Shown here: positions 1 to 12,500 of the stretch, piece by piece
How the letters are laid out: each line of letters begins with the position of its first letter
How positions within the stretch are numbered: the stretch's first letter is position 1
Assembly (NCBI RefSeq): GCF_026151205.1
Contig: NC_087079.1
Coordinates: 14,818,445-14,882,444 of the forward strand
Reading direction: 5' to 3'
DNA from: Bolinopsis microptera
Lineage: Eukaryota; Ctenophora; Tentaculata; Lobata; Bolinopsidae
DNA: 64,000 nucleotides
Notes under the pieces: generated by a model
What the model saw: only the letters and a program-made list of their open reading frames with translations
What the model was told of the DNA's origin: nothing
Databases searched by the model: none
Program-made: the position numbers and the translations under genes

Positions 1-80
1 TTAAACTCTTAATATCATTCACTTTACAACAATGAATTAGTTTAGATGATTTTGTTCATGACATTCTCTCCTCTTTCCAG

Positions 81-1821
81 GAAGGATAACTTATCATCCC
101 CTCGACACACCACCAGAACTCCCTCCATCCCCAGTGCTGCACAGAACACCTCCCTCTCCACCTCCCCCTCTGTCGTGAGAACTAGAGCAGAGGTCACCGC
201 TCACGTTATGACGTCACAACCTCACACTATGACGTCACAGATCAGTCATGGGTCAACACAACCCCGCACTCCGACTGCTCCTCAACCTACTCCTGAACCG
301 AACACCGTCCAGTATGAACCTGAAAATAAACCCAGTAAACAGGTAAATGGACATTTTAATTAATCGTGTTTTTGAAAATGGCTTTTAGTAAACTGTTGCA
401 TTCCTCAAATCATAAATCTGCTCATTTTACTGTAAGATAATAAACATTCCCATGTACAATTTGGGAACAATCTCACCCAGTTTACAATACACGTAGAAAC
501 ATCTCACAGCAGATCATTAACAAGTTTCTCCTCAGTCGGACCTGTACCCTGCTCTACCTACCAACCAATCCAGTCCTCCTCCTCCTCCACCTAACCTCAC
601 CCCTTCTCAAATCAACACTCAGATATTCGGGAACAGCCCCGCTGTCCCTTTCCCGAACGCGGGAATTGTTCCCAACGTTCCTTTCATGTGGTTCCCCTAC
701 GGAGTCCCTCAGCCACAAGCTCCCGGGTACGCAGCACCGCCCCTCCAGCAAGCACCTCTTCCACCCAGTGTACCCCAGCTACCTCTATCAGAGAGCCAGG
801 CTTCTAATAGGATCTCTAAACGAAAGAAGATGCCAGAGTCTAAAGAGCACGACTGTATCGACCCCACTCTGTTATCTCAAGATCTTATTAGACACGTTAA
901 ACGCAGGTTCGTCGACTAACCTCAGTAACCACTAAATAATGACTAACCTTTGTAGCCACTAAGAATCGGTTATAGAGCGCACAAATCTAACCTGTTTCTA
1001 AATATAACATCAAGATTCTCTCGAATATTATCTCCTAGAAAGTTCAAGTAGGGCCCCCCCCCCAGTACTAACACCTCTCCCCCCCCCCCCCCCCCCCCCC
1101 CCAAGTACTAACACCTCTCCCCCTCAGTTGTGGTCTGAACAGTTCACGGTCCCGCACCGCAGCACGCGCCATCATCCAGTGTCTGGAGGACAGCATTTCA
1201 GACACCTTGAAGATACAGCTGTTATCTGAGCTGTTAACAGCTATGGATACCTCTTATCGGTCCAGAAGAAGTCAGGAACAGGAACCCGGCAGAAGAAAGA
1301 GAACTAGAGCTCTCGTTGAAGAGGTTGGTTTAGTTTTATGGTTTTGTATCCTGATATGACCTCGAAATTCATTATAAGTGGAACCGTTTCCATGAACCTG
1401 ATTTGATTTTCTTACTGATTACAATTTTAACCTAAATCGTCTCCAGGAAGGAAACGAAGTTCCTCGCAATCACTCCTGTAAGAAAGCGTTAAGAGAAGAA
1501 AGGATTCTCATGAAATACCTGCAGCAAGTACTCGAAATATTGGTGAGTACCCGTTTGAAGATCAACTTTTCATCCTAACTACATTTTAACAAGCCCTTTT
1601 TCGTTTATCGATTAAAATTGTAATCAAATATCTCTATCACTATCAGTCTTCCTTTAGTTTATGATTTTATCTTTACCCGTAACCCATTGCAGGAGGAGAT
1701 GTCCAGTCACCCGGACAAGGAGAACGAAACATTTCACATGTACTTCAACCTGGCTAACAGACTCCTCGACACCATGTACCATAAGGTCGCTAACAAGTCG
1801 GATCCCTTCGAGGCCAGCTAA
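81..1821 (+). CDS. 3' part of an unrecognised proline-rich, basic protein (five exons)
   Basis: I assembled five exons with matching phases: 81-342, 536-906, 1128-1323, 1447-1542 and 1693-1821 (TAA at 1819-1821). Each is bounded by AG/GT; the 906 donor (GTTCGT) is the weakest. The gene enters from the left of the window, so its N-terminus is missing. The first two exons are Ser/Thr/Pro-rich and low-complexity, with a run of six prolines and a Pro/Gln/Ala-rich stretch, and end in a basic patch (SKRKKM) that could be a nuclear signal. The last three exons look helical: a segment starting SCGLNSSRSRTAARAIIQC, a basic patch (GRRKRTRAL) and a leucine-rich C-terminus (LMKYLQQVLEIL, then FNLANRLLDTMYHKV). 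The shape is a disordered N-terminal part followed by a helical, possibly oligomerising, C-terminus. I do not recognise a family. The exon chain is convincing; the function is unknown. Confidence 0.72.
1053..1102. repeat. Poly-C tracts upstream of a splice acceptor
   Basis: Two C-homopolymer runs (about 1053-1064 and 1080-1102) are separated by a short AGTACTAACACCTCTCC segment, which recurs just before the acceptor at 1126-1127. The duplicated segment contains CTAAC, a branch-point-like motif. Run length in such tracts is often unreliable in assemblies. Confidence 0.6.
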
Positions 1822-2580
1822 GATGACGTCACTTGCGATGACGTCACGTGAGAATTGAGATGACGTGACGTCACGCCAGTGTCTTGTTTGATTTTGGGGG
1901 CTTTTAAAGAACATTTTGATAGGTTGCCCTGATGAGGATCTCATCGATATTGGATGTGATTTTGTGCCGAAACTGTTCATTACTCAGCGTAATTACTTTC
2001 AGAAGTTCTGTTTTCAGAGATTGTACCAATTCCTTTTTTAGGTTTTTGCTTTGAATTATGTACATAAATTATTTTTTATTGTTGCTGTAAGTTACAGAGT
2101 AACATTTGCGATATTGCACTTATTATGTATTCGCAATTTAATAATTTAACGTATTTTCCTCAGTCGTATGCTTGTAGATAGACTTGCTTGATTATTTCAA
2201 CTTATAGATTGACGAAAAATGGCTTATACTTTCGATTATTTAACTGCAGTGTCTGTTAAGTTATAAATTCTGACGTAATAACTTTATTTAACGTAGCATT
2301 GAAGTTATTCTTACTGTTTTATGCTAACATTATACGGTATACTGAACTAAATTAACTATTTTTTACCAACCTAAAATGTCTATTTTATTTGTTACCAATC
2401 TTATCCAAATTATTCGATCAAATTGAACATTTTGTAATCAGTAATGCTCCTTCCCTAATCCCTTTTATAGTAAAAATTTAACACGATAATATTGGTTGCC
2501 CCACTAAGTAGAGAAGTAGGTCCCTCTTTCTGATTCAATGACCCTTATCATCGGTAAATAAAGATATGGTTTGACACAGT
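1822..2580 (+). other. 3' UTR of the proline-rich gene, with candidate poly(A) signal
   Basis: The AT-rich sequence after the TAA has no continuing reading frame. An AATAAA hexamer at 2557-2562, about 740 bases after the stop, is the best candidate poly(A) signal. The first 52 bases contain three perfect TGACGTCA palindromes (see the separate entry). The UTR extent is inferred. Confidence 0.4.
1824..1873. promoter_or_regulatory. Cluster of three TGACGTCA (CRE-type) palindromes
   Basis: Perfect 8-bp TGACGTCA sites lie at 1824-1831, 1839-1846 and 1866-1873, directly after a stop codon. Two more occur in the coding exon at 209-216 and 230-237. TGACGTCA is the consensus for CREB/ATF bZIP dimers. 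Whether these act as enhancer sites is inference. Confidence 0.35.
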
Positions 2581-5500
2581 CAATAAGGTACGATCCAGCA
2601 CGCCCCGATTCGCCGTGGACATTTTCTTCCCCAAATAATACATATATTTAATGTACAAAATCAAAGCTACGGTTTTCTGCGACTTTTTCCTTTCACGGTC
2701 ACCCAAGCTCCTATGCAAATCGAGGTTTTATTGTGCACTATAGTTTGGAACCTAGAAAAGCTTAGGGCTAAGAATTTCTCGGTCTGTACTGCAGCCCATC
2801 ATTATAAACTATAATGTAGATGTGTCGAAATGGATCTTGCCAGGAACTTGTATGTGACACCTCCACACTGGCTGGAATGTGGAGTCAGGAAAGCGATGAG
2901 GCGATTTTATTTGTATAACCTTACAAATATTCACGGGTGTTATGAGAAATTATGCGATTTTAATTTAAGATTAAACTTATTATTTAACCCTTTGATTTGA
3001 TTGTCAAACTCAATAACAATTAACATGACTGAAGTTTAATTTCATGCAGTGCAAGACCTATAGTAAGCTGCTATATAATCAATAATTGCTACTATCCAGC
3101 AGTGATGGCTTGTTATTTCATTATTTCAAAAACAAGAATTACAGTGGCAAAACCATACAAGTTCACTACTTCAAGTTCAATAGACAATTTGGTTGACACT
3201 GCAACTGCACTGCAAGTGTACAATTGTAAAGACTAAAATGCAGTTGTTAATTAGATCAATTTTATCCGGTTGACTTACGAAAACTTAAAATTCCTGTTTT
3301 CTCTTCAAATATACTATTACTTGCTATTTGAATAAGACCTTTTGTTAGGTTGATATATATTTGCTCATGCTAATCATGCGGGAGCACTGATTGTCAATTT
3401 GTGTTACTAATAATTCGACAATTAACTTGAGACATTGATCGCCAATATGCAATAATGAACGACGAGCATATGATCTGACTACTATACGTGGTCATGGCTC
3501 CTGACTTGACATTGTGATTGAGCTTCCCGCTTCCGTAGAGGCAGTCAGTCGTTGCACGAAGATCGCGATACTAAGAGCAAAGAGTGATGATCGAATCTAA
3601 CTCTTAACTTTAAAACTCGTGGTCCATGACCCATGTAGATTGTAGCCGGTACGGGTAGGGGACCGTGTTGTCGGCACTCTCCACTCCCTCATATAGTAAT
3701 TTAAATTAAATAGCTGTATCACACGATGGCTGTTGTACCAATATATCTGTATGTGGTCAAGTGAAACGATTGGACAGCTAGAGCTATAGTGCTAACACTC
3801 ACGATCATCTTGTCACTATAGTAATTACCAAGTGACATCAACGAGCGTGCAGTGTGCAGTCAAAGGAAACTCTGATCTCTATATCTAAATCAGAATTTAA
3901 TCCGTAATCATTAATCAAGGTCATATTCATGAGCGAACTCTCAAGTGCAAATCTGTCAACCATCGGTTTGAGATCGAGAATAGCCATCAATCATAATTCC
4001 ATAAAACGATTGTCATTTGTCATGTAACTACATAGTGTACAAATACATGTGTTTTACTTTTCAGTCATTTGAGCCGCGCTGCACGTGCCAGTTGTTGTAG
4101 CGCGCTGTTCCGCCACATTGTCATTGTGTATTTTCACATCCTTCTTATAAACTGTGTCTGTTGTTCACACTCGTCACTCACAGTCCCTCATTTGTTTAGA
4201 TGGTTTGCCTTTATGCTTCATTTCACGTTCCCTCTTCCCATATCTGCTTGATTGAAGTTCGAACTTTGCCTGTGAGTCAATTATCCTAAAGTAAAAGTAA
4301 AACTAGATTTTCGGATTGTTTCCTTAGCCTAGTTCAGAACACGCTAAAATTGTATAATGAGTCAAACAGTATATATATGTATATACATTCAATAAAATCA
4401 AGTGATGCAGTTGGCAGAGCACAATCAAATTTTAAGTGTTTCAATTGGCAGAGCACAATATACATACCAATAATTTTTTTAAATGTTTAACATTAAACAC
4501 ATGATCTACTCCATTAATAATAATTAATTATAGGGGCCGGGATGAGGTTGTATGAGACTTCTGATAGATGAATCTCACGTTTGGTGTCCACTTTCTTTCC
4601 TCGGTACCCTCGTAGTCGTAGACATAGAGCAATAAGAGTAGTTCTCAACATTGCAAATCTTATCCTCGTTCTCACATGCCTTACTAAAATTGTTAGCCAA
4701 GCGAATGGAATGTTCTTCACCCCCTAGTCTATTGGAAGTTACATGGCATGACATGGACAGTAAATATCTTATGATCTACTAGCTTTTATAACAAATCTGT
4801 ATAGTACTAGTAGACCGTCGATAATGAGATTAGAATTTAGATTGTAATACTTCTATTATAACTACCGGCTGACTGACACGACTCCGACCGTGAGAATGAA
4901 CTAGCAGGAGCTGTTGAAACATTAAAAGATTAAATGAGGATATGTCCATCTGATGCCTGATTTTAAATTTTGTTCGGCTTCGATTTCCTGTTGAGTTCCA
5001 ACTATACCCCGATACGTTTCTTGTCCGGTATTCCGTGCGTCAATCTGATGTACTGTCCTGATAATGCCAAACAAATAACAATGTTCCTTTCTAACAAGAT
5101 ATAGCGGAAGTTTACAACCTGGTTAAGAGCAGATGTTTTCTCTCCGGATTCCGGCTCATGACATGATTAGTAATTATTACGGTCTCTTCTAACCAGCTCC
5201 ACAATCCTTCATGTGAATCCATCTTGATATAAATACGGTGTTTTTCTGGGAGAAACACGTAAAATAAAGCCAATTTTCCGCGGCAACCAGTATCTGTTGA
5301 TAAAATTTGGTAATTGCTGAATTTCTGTATCAGTTCAGTTTTAATTGAGTGTTTCATTAGTCTATAGTATTAGTATTGATACAAATACGCTAATATGTAG
5401 GAAATTTTTAGTGCCGAACTAAATGGATGTGCGCTTTAATTGACCAGTAACAAATTAAGTGACATCACCTAAACAGTAAACATTAAATTGTGTCTGATAT

Positions 5501-5980
5501 TAATTATTGATTATAATTAGATTTATATAGCTATAGTGTGTTTTCCCTGAAAAATTTGTAAGGCATGTATTGCACACTGTTGCTATCTATAACTACCTTT
5601 CCTCCTTGGGTTTCACTAATTTCTACGCAACTTCATAACTAGGCTTCGCCTAGGTTTAATTTGTTGCTCCAGTTGTTTTGTGAATTTGAAGCACTATGTT
5701 CTACAATCTACATGGCTTGTTTACGGCATCAATTTTGTCGACTAAACATGCGGTTTTTATTTAGTGTTAGCTGTTAATGTTAGTGAAACATTTTTCCTGT
5801 TGAAATCCGTGACATAATGCAAATGACCAAATTTACCGACCTGTTTCCAATGTGTACAATCTACCGTATATTTTTCTACACACTTCCGAAAAACCAGCTT
5901 GTTCAGTTTAGATGAATAATATTGATAACTATATTTTGTATATTACAGTATTAGTATTATGTGACTAGTGGTGCTTATCG
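2581..5980. other. Non-coding AT-rich stretch
   Basis: No reading frame here looks protein-like on either strand. The short ORFs (up to about 80 codons) have random composition and lack splice contexts. I see no tRNA-like B boxes. The stretch is intergenic, or possibly intronic. Confidence 0.5.
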
Positions 5981-6240
5981 CGGACCTTTAACATTTAAGT
6001 TTACGGCGATTGTTGAAATTCGACATCTAGCGTCATCTAGAGTCATTTAGCGTCATCTAGCGTCATCTACGGTCATCTAGCGTCATCTAGCGTGAAATGA
6101 CGCTAGATGATATTATAACTATGACGTTAGATAACGCTAGATGACGCTAGATAGCGACAATAAGCGAGGAACTTTTTCGATGTCACGATCTAGCGCTAGT
6201 CGATAGTGTCATCTAGCTTCATCTTGATGTTTATACGATA
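5981..6240. mobile_element. Decayed copy of the AGCGTCATCT MITE family
   Basis: The left end (GGACCTTTA, then GATTGTTGAAATTCGACATC) matches the terminal repeat of the intact element at 8708-8986, but with an insertion of about 11 bp near its start. It is followed by tandem copies of the 10-mer AGCGTCATCT, first in one orientation and then as the inverse complement. No clean right terminal repeat is visible, so this copy is degenerate. Confidence 0.6.
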
Positions 6241-7460
6241 CATGCATAATTACTAATAGACAGTTTTTGGGTTTTCCAAATAGTTTCTGATTATTCTGAT
6301 TTGCGACAAATGATATTGCACTGTTAGGATAAACGACGTTTCAAAGTAACAACTTCTTATTCATGCTGACAAAATTGGTAAATATGTGAGAAAACTGTCT
6401 CATAAAATTTATTAATCAAAAATGGCTAAACGACAACAAATTGTTCAAATACTCGACTAAAATTAGAATCAAAATCTATATATATACACCACTACTCGAT
6501 CTGCTATTCAATAAACTTAAAACATCCACTAAGTCTAAACAGCAAGTACGTGATTGTGATCGTGTGATGGAATGACATGTACAGTGATAACAGATGATAA
6601 GATGTAAGTGATAACAGATGATAAGGTAAAAGATACAATACATGTGAGATGGTGTATACACAATGTGAGTGAAATTATAGTGAGTGGTTACTGATTGTGA
6701 GCGAGATGTGAAAAAACATTAAAAATTACTACTGCTAGAAAACTGAAACTGTATGCAATAAAAAGGGAATGAAACTAAAATATCTAAAATTCTTCAGTAC
6801 TAGCTATGATAAAACGTTTAATAGTATCCAGTTCTTCTCTCTTGTTAATTGTAGGGTTCAGATTAATAATAAACATCGCTTCGAAAATCTTTCTTCTGAC
6901 AGTATTGGGCTCAATTCTTAAAATATCTACTTCTAAACTGGGATTTAACCCCTTATGACAGCTCGAATAATGTATGGCAAAAGCTTGACTAACATTAGAA
7001 GGGGTATAATTACTAAATTAGGGCTTGTTTTTGAAATGCAAAATTTGTATTTTGTGCTTTCTATGGCCCAGGCGTTTTGCCTTTTGGCTCAGGTCTCAGC
7101 AAAGGAGCCTATCGAGGACCGAGATTACAGAAGGAGCTTGAGAATAGCAATAATCTTCTCAAGGGTCGTAACAAATAAGGGTTGAAAGTAGAGTACTTTC
7201 TTGACGAAAGTCAAATACAAGGAAATACTTTCGAGAAAACCATAGTATATAGCTAACTTTAGCTAGGCAGTGTTAGTTATGTGCATAACCTGGTGAGCAC
7301 AGTGGATATCCTTGCTGTACGGCTATTTAAACAAGGAATTGAAACTGTGGGGCTCTGTGCAGACCAACCTACCTGTGACTAAAGCTCTAAACAAAACAAA
7401 AGAATACATTGTAGAAAATCTGTTTCCTACAAAACCTGATAATAACCCCTGTCTATTTAG
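6241..7460. other. Non-coding stretch
   Basis: AT-rich sequence. A weak local repeat of AACAGATGATAAG occurs at about 6586-6625. The short ORFs, such as the one at 6955-7185, show no recognisable features and lack convincing splice sites. I see no gene. Confidence 0.4.
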
Positions 7461-7464
7461 GGAG

Positions 7465-7692
7465 ATGGTATTATGGTTATTTCTACCTCTTCTCGTGACT
7501 CCAGTATTCAGAACACAAGGGTTCTTCAACCCCCCAGAATCTCACGAACTTGACCACGGAGATGGACCACAGGATGGTAAACTAACCCAAGCTGCAGGCA
7601 GAGGTCCCTCAAACTGCCAGAACAGAGAATGATCCAGATACTAGTGAGGAGAACGAGGGATCGATTAATAGTGCTTCTAGGAATCGTGTAAA
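7465..7692 (+). CDS. Weak candidate exon(s): signal-peptide-like start and acidic segment
   Basis: An ATG at 7465 opens a hydrophobic signal-peptide-like sequence (MVLWLFLPLLVTPVFRTQG) followed by a polar stretch ending in DHGDGPQDG near a GTAAAC donor at about 7577. A second open stretch, in another frame, begins after CTGCAG at about 7602 and reads EVPQTARTENDPDTSEENEG up to a GTGAGT donor at 7692. The two are too close for a normal intron and their frames differ. They are therefore alternative exons, a decayed gene, or chance. Confidence 0.22.
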
Positions 7693-8707
7693 TCGTGAGT
7701 AGCTTCAATAGTAATATATTTGTGTATATTATACTGAAGGAATCTGGTAGGAACTTCAAAGATAAAATGCTACTTTTTGCTTCAAAGCATTTTCAAAATT
7801 TCGAAAAGAGCTTGAGTTGATTGAAAATTTACTGAATTGTTACTCACAATATATTCTACTGTTCTGCTCCGACCTTTTTTAAACCACTACTGTCTACTGT
7901 ATATGTCTACAGAACCACCAATATCCTTACTTCTCCCTGTTATAAATTTGGAGGATTTACACCCTGTTTATTTAAACTTGAAGCAGCAGTTGGAAGATAT
8001 TGGGATACAAATTAGTATTTCAGTTTCTACAGTCAAAGGTTTCTGATGAAACCATTAACTCGTTACACTAACATCTATTGTGCGAGCATCAGAAATCAAT
8101 TGTCGGCATTTGGTTTGAGGTAATCCAGTTTCCATTCACCACAATACCCTGCGTTATATTACCTAATTAATCAATTACTATGTTCAAGGACAGATCCATG
8201 GACAGAACTGCCGATGTCTTCTATAATTAATTACAATTATTATTAACTCCAGTGAAATATAAAAATACTGAATTTGGATGAGGCCCATTTTATATATCCG
8301 TGTCGTTGGTCTAATTTAAGGGCATTTTCTGGACACTAATGTCTAATATAACTAATACTAATAGTAACTGTAAATTAGTATTACCATCTATTTTCTGTCT
8401 TTTATTGAGTCCTGTTACCTGTACGACATGCGTGGTTTTATACTTCAATTTTATATCATATCAAGGGAGATCCTGAGGAGTGAGGATGTTCATTGTCATA
8501 GGAAATTTATAGCTAATTGCCGTGTTGTACATACATATTTGGTATCGCCTGAGCCCCTCCCTAGTCCTGAGTAAGATGCAAGTTTAAAAAAATACAGGCA
8601 ATTCAAATGAACTTTTAGAAGGTTACTAAAAATGCGCATATCGATCATAACGATTTGGAATTTATGTTCAGTTGGTCTTCTCAAATATTGAAATTTATTT
8701 CAGCTAT

Positions 8708-8986
8708 ATGGACCTTTACCGATTGTTGAAATTCGACATCTAGCGTCATCTAGCGTCATCTAGCGTCATCTAGTGTTATCTAGCGTCATCTAGCGTCATC
8801 TAGCGTCATTTCACGCTAGATGACGCTATCTAGTGCCAGATCGCGACATTGAAAAGGTGCCACGCAATTGGCGACATTGTCGCTATCTAGCGTCATCTAG
8901 CGTAATCTAGTGCATCATCTAGCGTCATTTCACGCTAGATGACGCTAGAATCTAGATGTCGAATTTCAACAATCGGTAAAGGTCCA
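8708..8986. mobile_element. MITE with 35-bp perfect terminal inverted repeats
   Basis: The termini are exact 35-bp inverted repeats at 8709-8743 and 8952-8986, starting TGGACCTTTACCGATTGTTG. A possible 5-bp target-site duplication, GCTAT, flanks the element at 8703-8707 and 8987-8991 if one extra A is included at the left end. The interior is built from 10-bp units AGCGTCATCT in direct and inverted orientation, so the whole element can fold into a long hairpin. There is no transposase ORF, so it is non-autonomous. The superfamily is not determined from the termini. Confidence 0.85.
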
Positions 8987-9226
8987 GCTATCTGCTATAT
9001 CATATATTGGTATATAGGTATATGTATATGTATATAGGTAATGCTAATTAGTGGGTCCCCCACCCTTCGATATGGTAAGCTTTCGTACAACTTTAGTCCA
9101 TGCTTCATCTCTTGGATTTTATAAATGCATGTTGATTTTCCGAGATGCAAAATTTAGATCTCCAATTCTAACTGATTGTCACTAGAACAGTGGTACTGGT
9201 AGAGATTACAGTTGTCATTATTAAGT

Positions 9227-9352
9227 TCTGATTGGTTGGATTGTGTCACGTGGAGAAGGAAGAGTGTTCTGATTGGTTGGATTGTGTCACGTGGAGAAGG
9301 AAGAGTGTTCTGATTGGTTGGATTGTGTCAAGTGGAGAAGGAAGAGTGTTCT
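9227..9352. repeat. 41-bp tandem repeat, three copies
   Basis: The unit starts TCTGATTGGTTGGATTGTGT and repeats at exactly 41-bp spacing (G at 9230, 9271, 9312, 9353). Each unit contains an ATTGG pentamer (inverse CCAAT) and two units contain CACGTG. Direct tandem duplication is clear; a role is not. Confidence 0.85.
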
Positions 9353-9448
9353 GATTTGTTCAAATGTCTTATGTAATATGCCACAGCTGATCAGTTTACT
9401 CATTATAACCAGACTCTATAACTGTTCCATGTCTGTAAGGGCGAATAG

Positions 9449-9500
9449 CCGACCGGCTGTTAGAGGGCTGTTAGAGAGCTGTTAGAGGGCTGTTAGACGT
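9449..9500. repeat. GGCTGTTAGA(G) short tandem repeat
   Basis: Four imperfect copies of GCTGTTAGAGG lie in tandem. It is a low-complexity minisatellite in non-coding sequence. Confidence 0.7.
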
Positions 9501-12500
9501 CTACTCTCCATTAAAGGATTAACTCGTCTGCATTCTGTACAATAATGAATAGCTGGAAGGCAAATGATTTGTAATCTCACGGGTATACATATTTTGTCCT
9601 TATAAGGCACTTAGGCACTAGAAGAGAAAAAGAGTATGAGTATAGCACCTTTGCTCGTTCAGATTATGCCCAATCAATTCATGTTGAAGCTACAGTAATA
9701 ATTGATATGCACATATTATTAATCTCCTTAGTATTCCTCTGCAGATTTCCCCGCGTTAATCGTGCCAACTTATTATACATATATTATATTACTTTTACTT
9801 GCCGGTTATTCCGTTGTTCATCTGCCGTTCTAAAATTTCTAAGTATGCTCGATCTGATTCTGTTGATATTTCTTGTGTTGATCTTTTGCTGGTTAACAGG
9901 ATTTGGCTTTGTTTTACCGTTTTGCTCTCACTTAGTCAGGACTTCTTGTACGGTTTTAAGTAGGCGATGAGGGTCACACACTAAACTTCAGGACACAGTT
10001 CAGACTTCAGGACACAGTTCAGACTTCAGAGTAGTCTTAGCTAAACTCGATGTCTTCTAAATCTTTAGTTCAATCACGAAATGTTTATGCATCTTCAAAC
10101 ATCTTTTCAAAGCATTCTCACAGACTGAAGTAACAATGAATATTTGGGGTATTATATCCCACATCACAGGCGCAACATAACGACTAAATTTAGAGAAGGA
10201 TAATGTTTATAAAACACAGAATCTTGTCACTTGGACTGTTTCTGTTTGCATTCTAAAAAGTGGACCTCGGGCAACTCAAACCATCCTGGAAGTCAAATTT
10301 TAATTCTGAACCCGATTTGGCAGTCACTCACGTCCCGCGTTTACTTACATATGTTGTAGAATGTGTACCAACGCATCACCTTTGTTTTACCTATGACCAC
10401 GAATCACACATGAAATACCACAAATTTTTCACTTTCAGTCTTAAATAAGTAACTCGCTTTTTCCCCAGAGAGAGAAGTATCATCGCTAGTCTAAACCCTT
10501 GTATTCAAATGTTCACTGGCTCTTCAAAGAAGTCTTTGAGTAGCCACCGTAATTGAACGTTTTCTCCCTCCCGCTGTCTTTTCATCATGTTTCAGTTGAG
10601 CGAAGTATTTTGGCCTTTAGACTCTAGGTATGCAGCACAGAGCTCATGCTCAATACTTCTTCTGGTTTCCGGATGTTATAGCTAATCACAGTTACTGCTC
10701 GTTTGTTGACATTTGTAACCTTGCTTTGTGAATCATGAACCGTATCGTAGCCGATGAGTCAACGGACCTTCGCTTTGATCATGATACCTAACAGGAATTA
10801 TCAGCTCGAAGCAGACCTTATTAGTTACTGATAACAGTCACTCAGTCAGGCGTGGTACTCTAAATTCTGTAAACTGTTTTCCCCGTGAAAATCCAGCCAG
10901 GAAAATCCAGCTAGGAAAATAGAAAAATTTGACTCTTGTATCATTAGAAAACTGAACGTAAAGCAAGTTGAATCATTTCATTTACGCATATCGTTATTGT
11001 CATATATTTACATATTATATTTTTATTATTGTACAACTTTACAGTCTTACGGACATGCTCATAAAAGATCAACACATAATATTTAAAGCCATGTTCGTTA
11101 GTTTACGAAACATAAGTATTCACGCTAAAGGCACTAACTGCAGCACATGAGACATGGCGACAAACTTAAACCAATCAGAACACTGTTTCCTCTACACGTG
11201 ACAGTATGCAACCAATCATGAGTTAAATTAAATTAGGGAACAGAAAATTTATAGATTAGTAGAATTATTGGTATTTTTACTGGGGATTAGTTTGTTGAAT
11301 CCTGAAAAGTAGACAACATTTTTATAATTATATACTCTAGATATTTCCAACCATCGACTCTGCAAAGCTCCGATTTTGAACCTCAGTGACTCAGTCCCCA
11401 ACCCCGAGCCCTAAAGTTCTCGAATCCTCTGACCACAACTATTTCGTCAAATACGCGTCATTACCTGCCAGGATATTTGACGCAGCCTTCAATCTCATGT
11501 GTTTCAATTAAAAAATATAACAACATTATTTCTTTACTTGCATGAAAATATAAAGTTACCCTTACCAAATCTCTCGTCTAGACTTAAAAGTCTGCTTCCC
11601 TATCTGATTGGTCATGTAACTGAAACAATGACCTTAAAATATGCTTGGACAGTACAATTGGAAGTATCTGACGAATGAATGCCCTCATATCACCTTTACA
11701 GCAATTAAAATCATATAAATGATCCATCAACGAAAGAATTATATAAAACGTGAAGCCTCTCTCATCTCCATAATTGTAACATTTCCTCTCCTATTAGTAT
11801 TTCTATTAGTTGGGTGGCTTTTGGGTAAGGATTTCGTCTCTTCCTGATTCTTCTTTAACATTTTTAAAGATCTGGTCTTGGTACATCATTAACCTATCTA
11901 TTAACTTCCTCTGGTATTTATACCGTTAGGTAGGTAGTAAGTAGTTTCTGGATCAAGTTTTAGCGGCACGAAGCTTTGGGTCAGTTGACCATGTTCACTT
12001 ATTGAGCTATCCCATCCATGCCATATTAGACTACACTTTTATAATGAAGCGTTCGATCAATCTATTAAGTTGAGATCTTTTTCCTTATTGTGATGAGCTG
12101 ATGAGTGACTGTGAGCGCAAGATTTTATGGAATTTTGTTTTGTAACGCTGAAATTCCATATTTCCCAACTGACTTTTCACATCCATTTTTTAAAATTTGG
12201 TGAATCATGGATACCAAAGGTTTTCAACTTTTTATGACTACAACTTTGCCTCTTAGATGCAGATAACCTTGAAAGTCTTCTTACAAATTTTCAACATCGT
12301 CATGACCAAAGATATGTCAAGAATGTTTTTCTAACCATTTACAATTTACTCACTTTGGTCTAAGATCTTTATCAGTAAGATCATTCTAACTATAAGTACT
12401 AGACTCAAGATCGCTTCAAACTACATACTTTCCCGCCAAAAATGTGAGAACCTGCCAACAGTCGTGCTAGATTGCAATTCATACTAATGATTTCGAGCCG

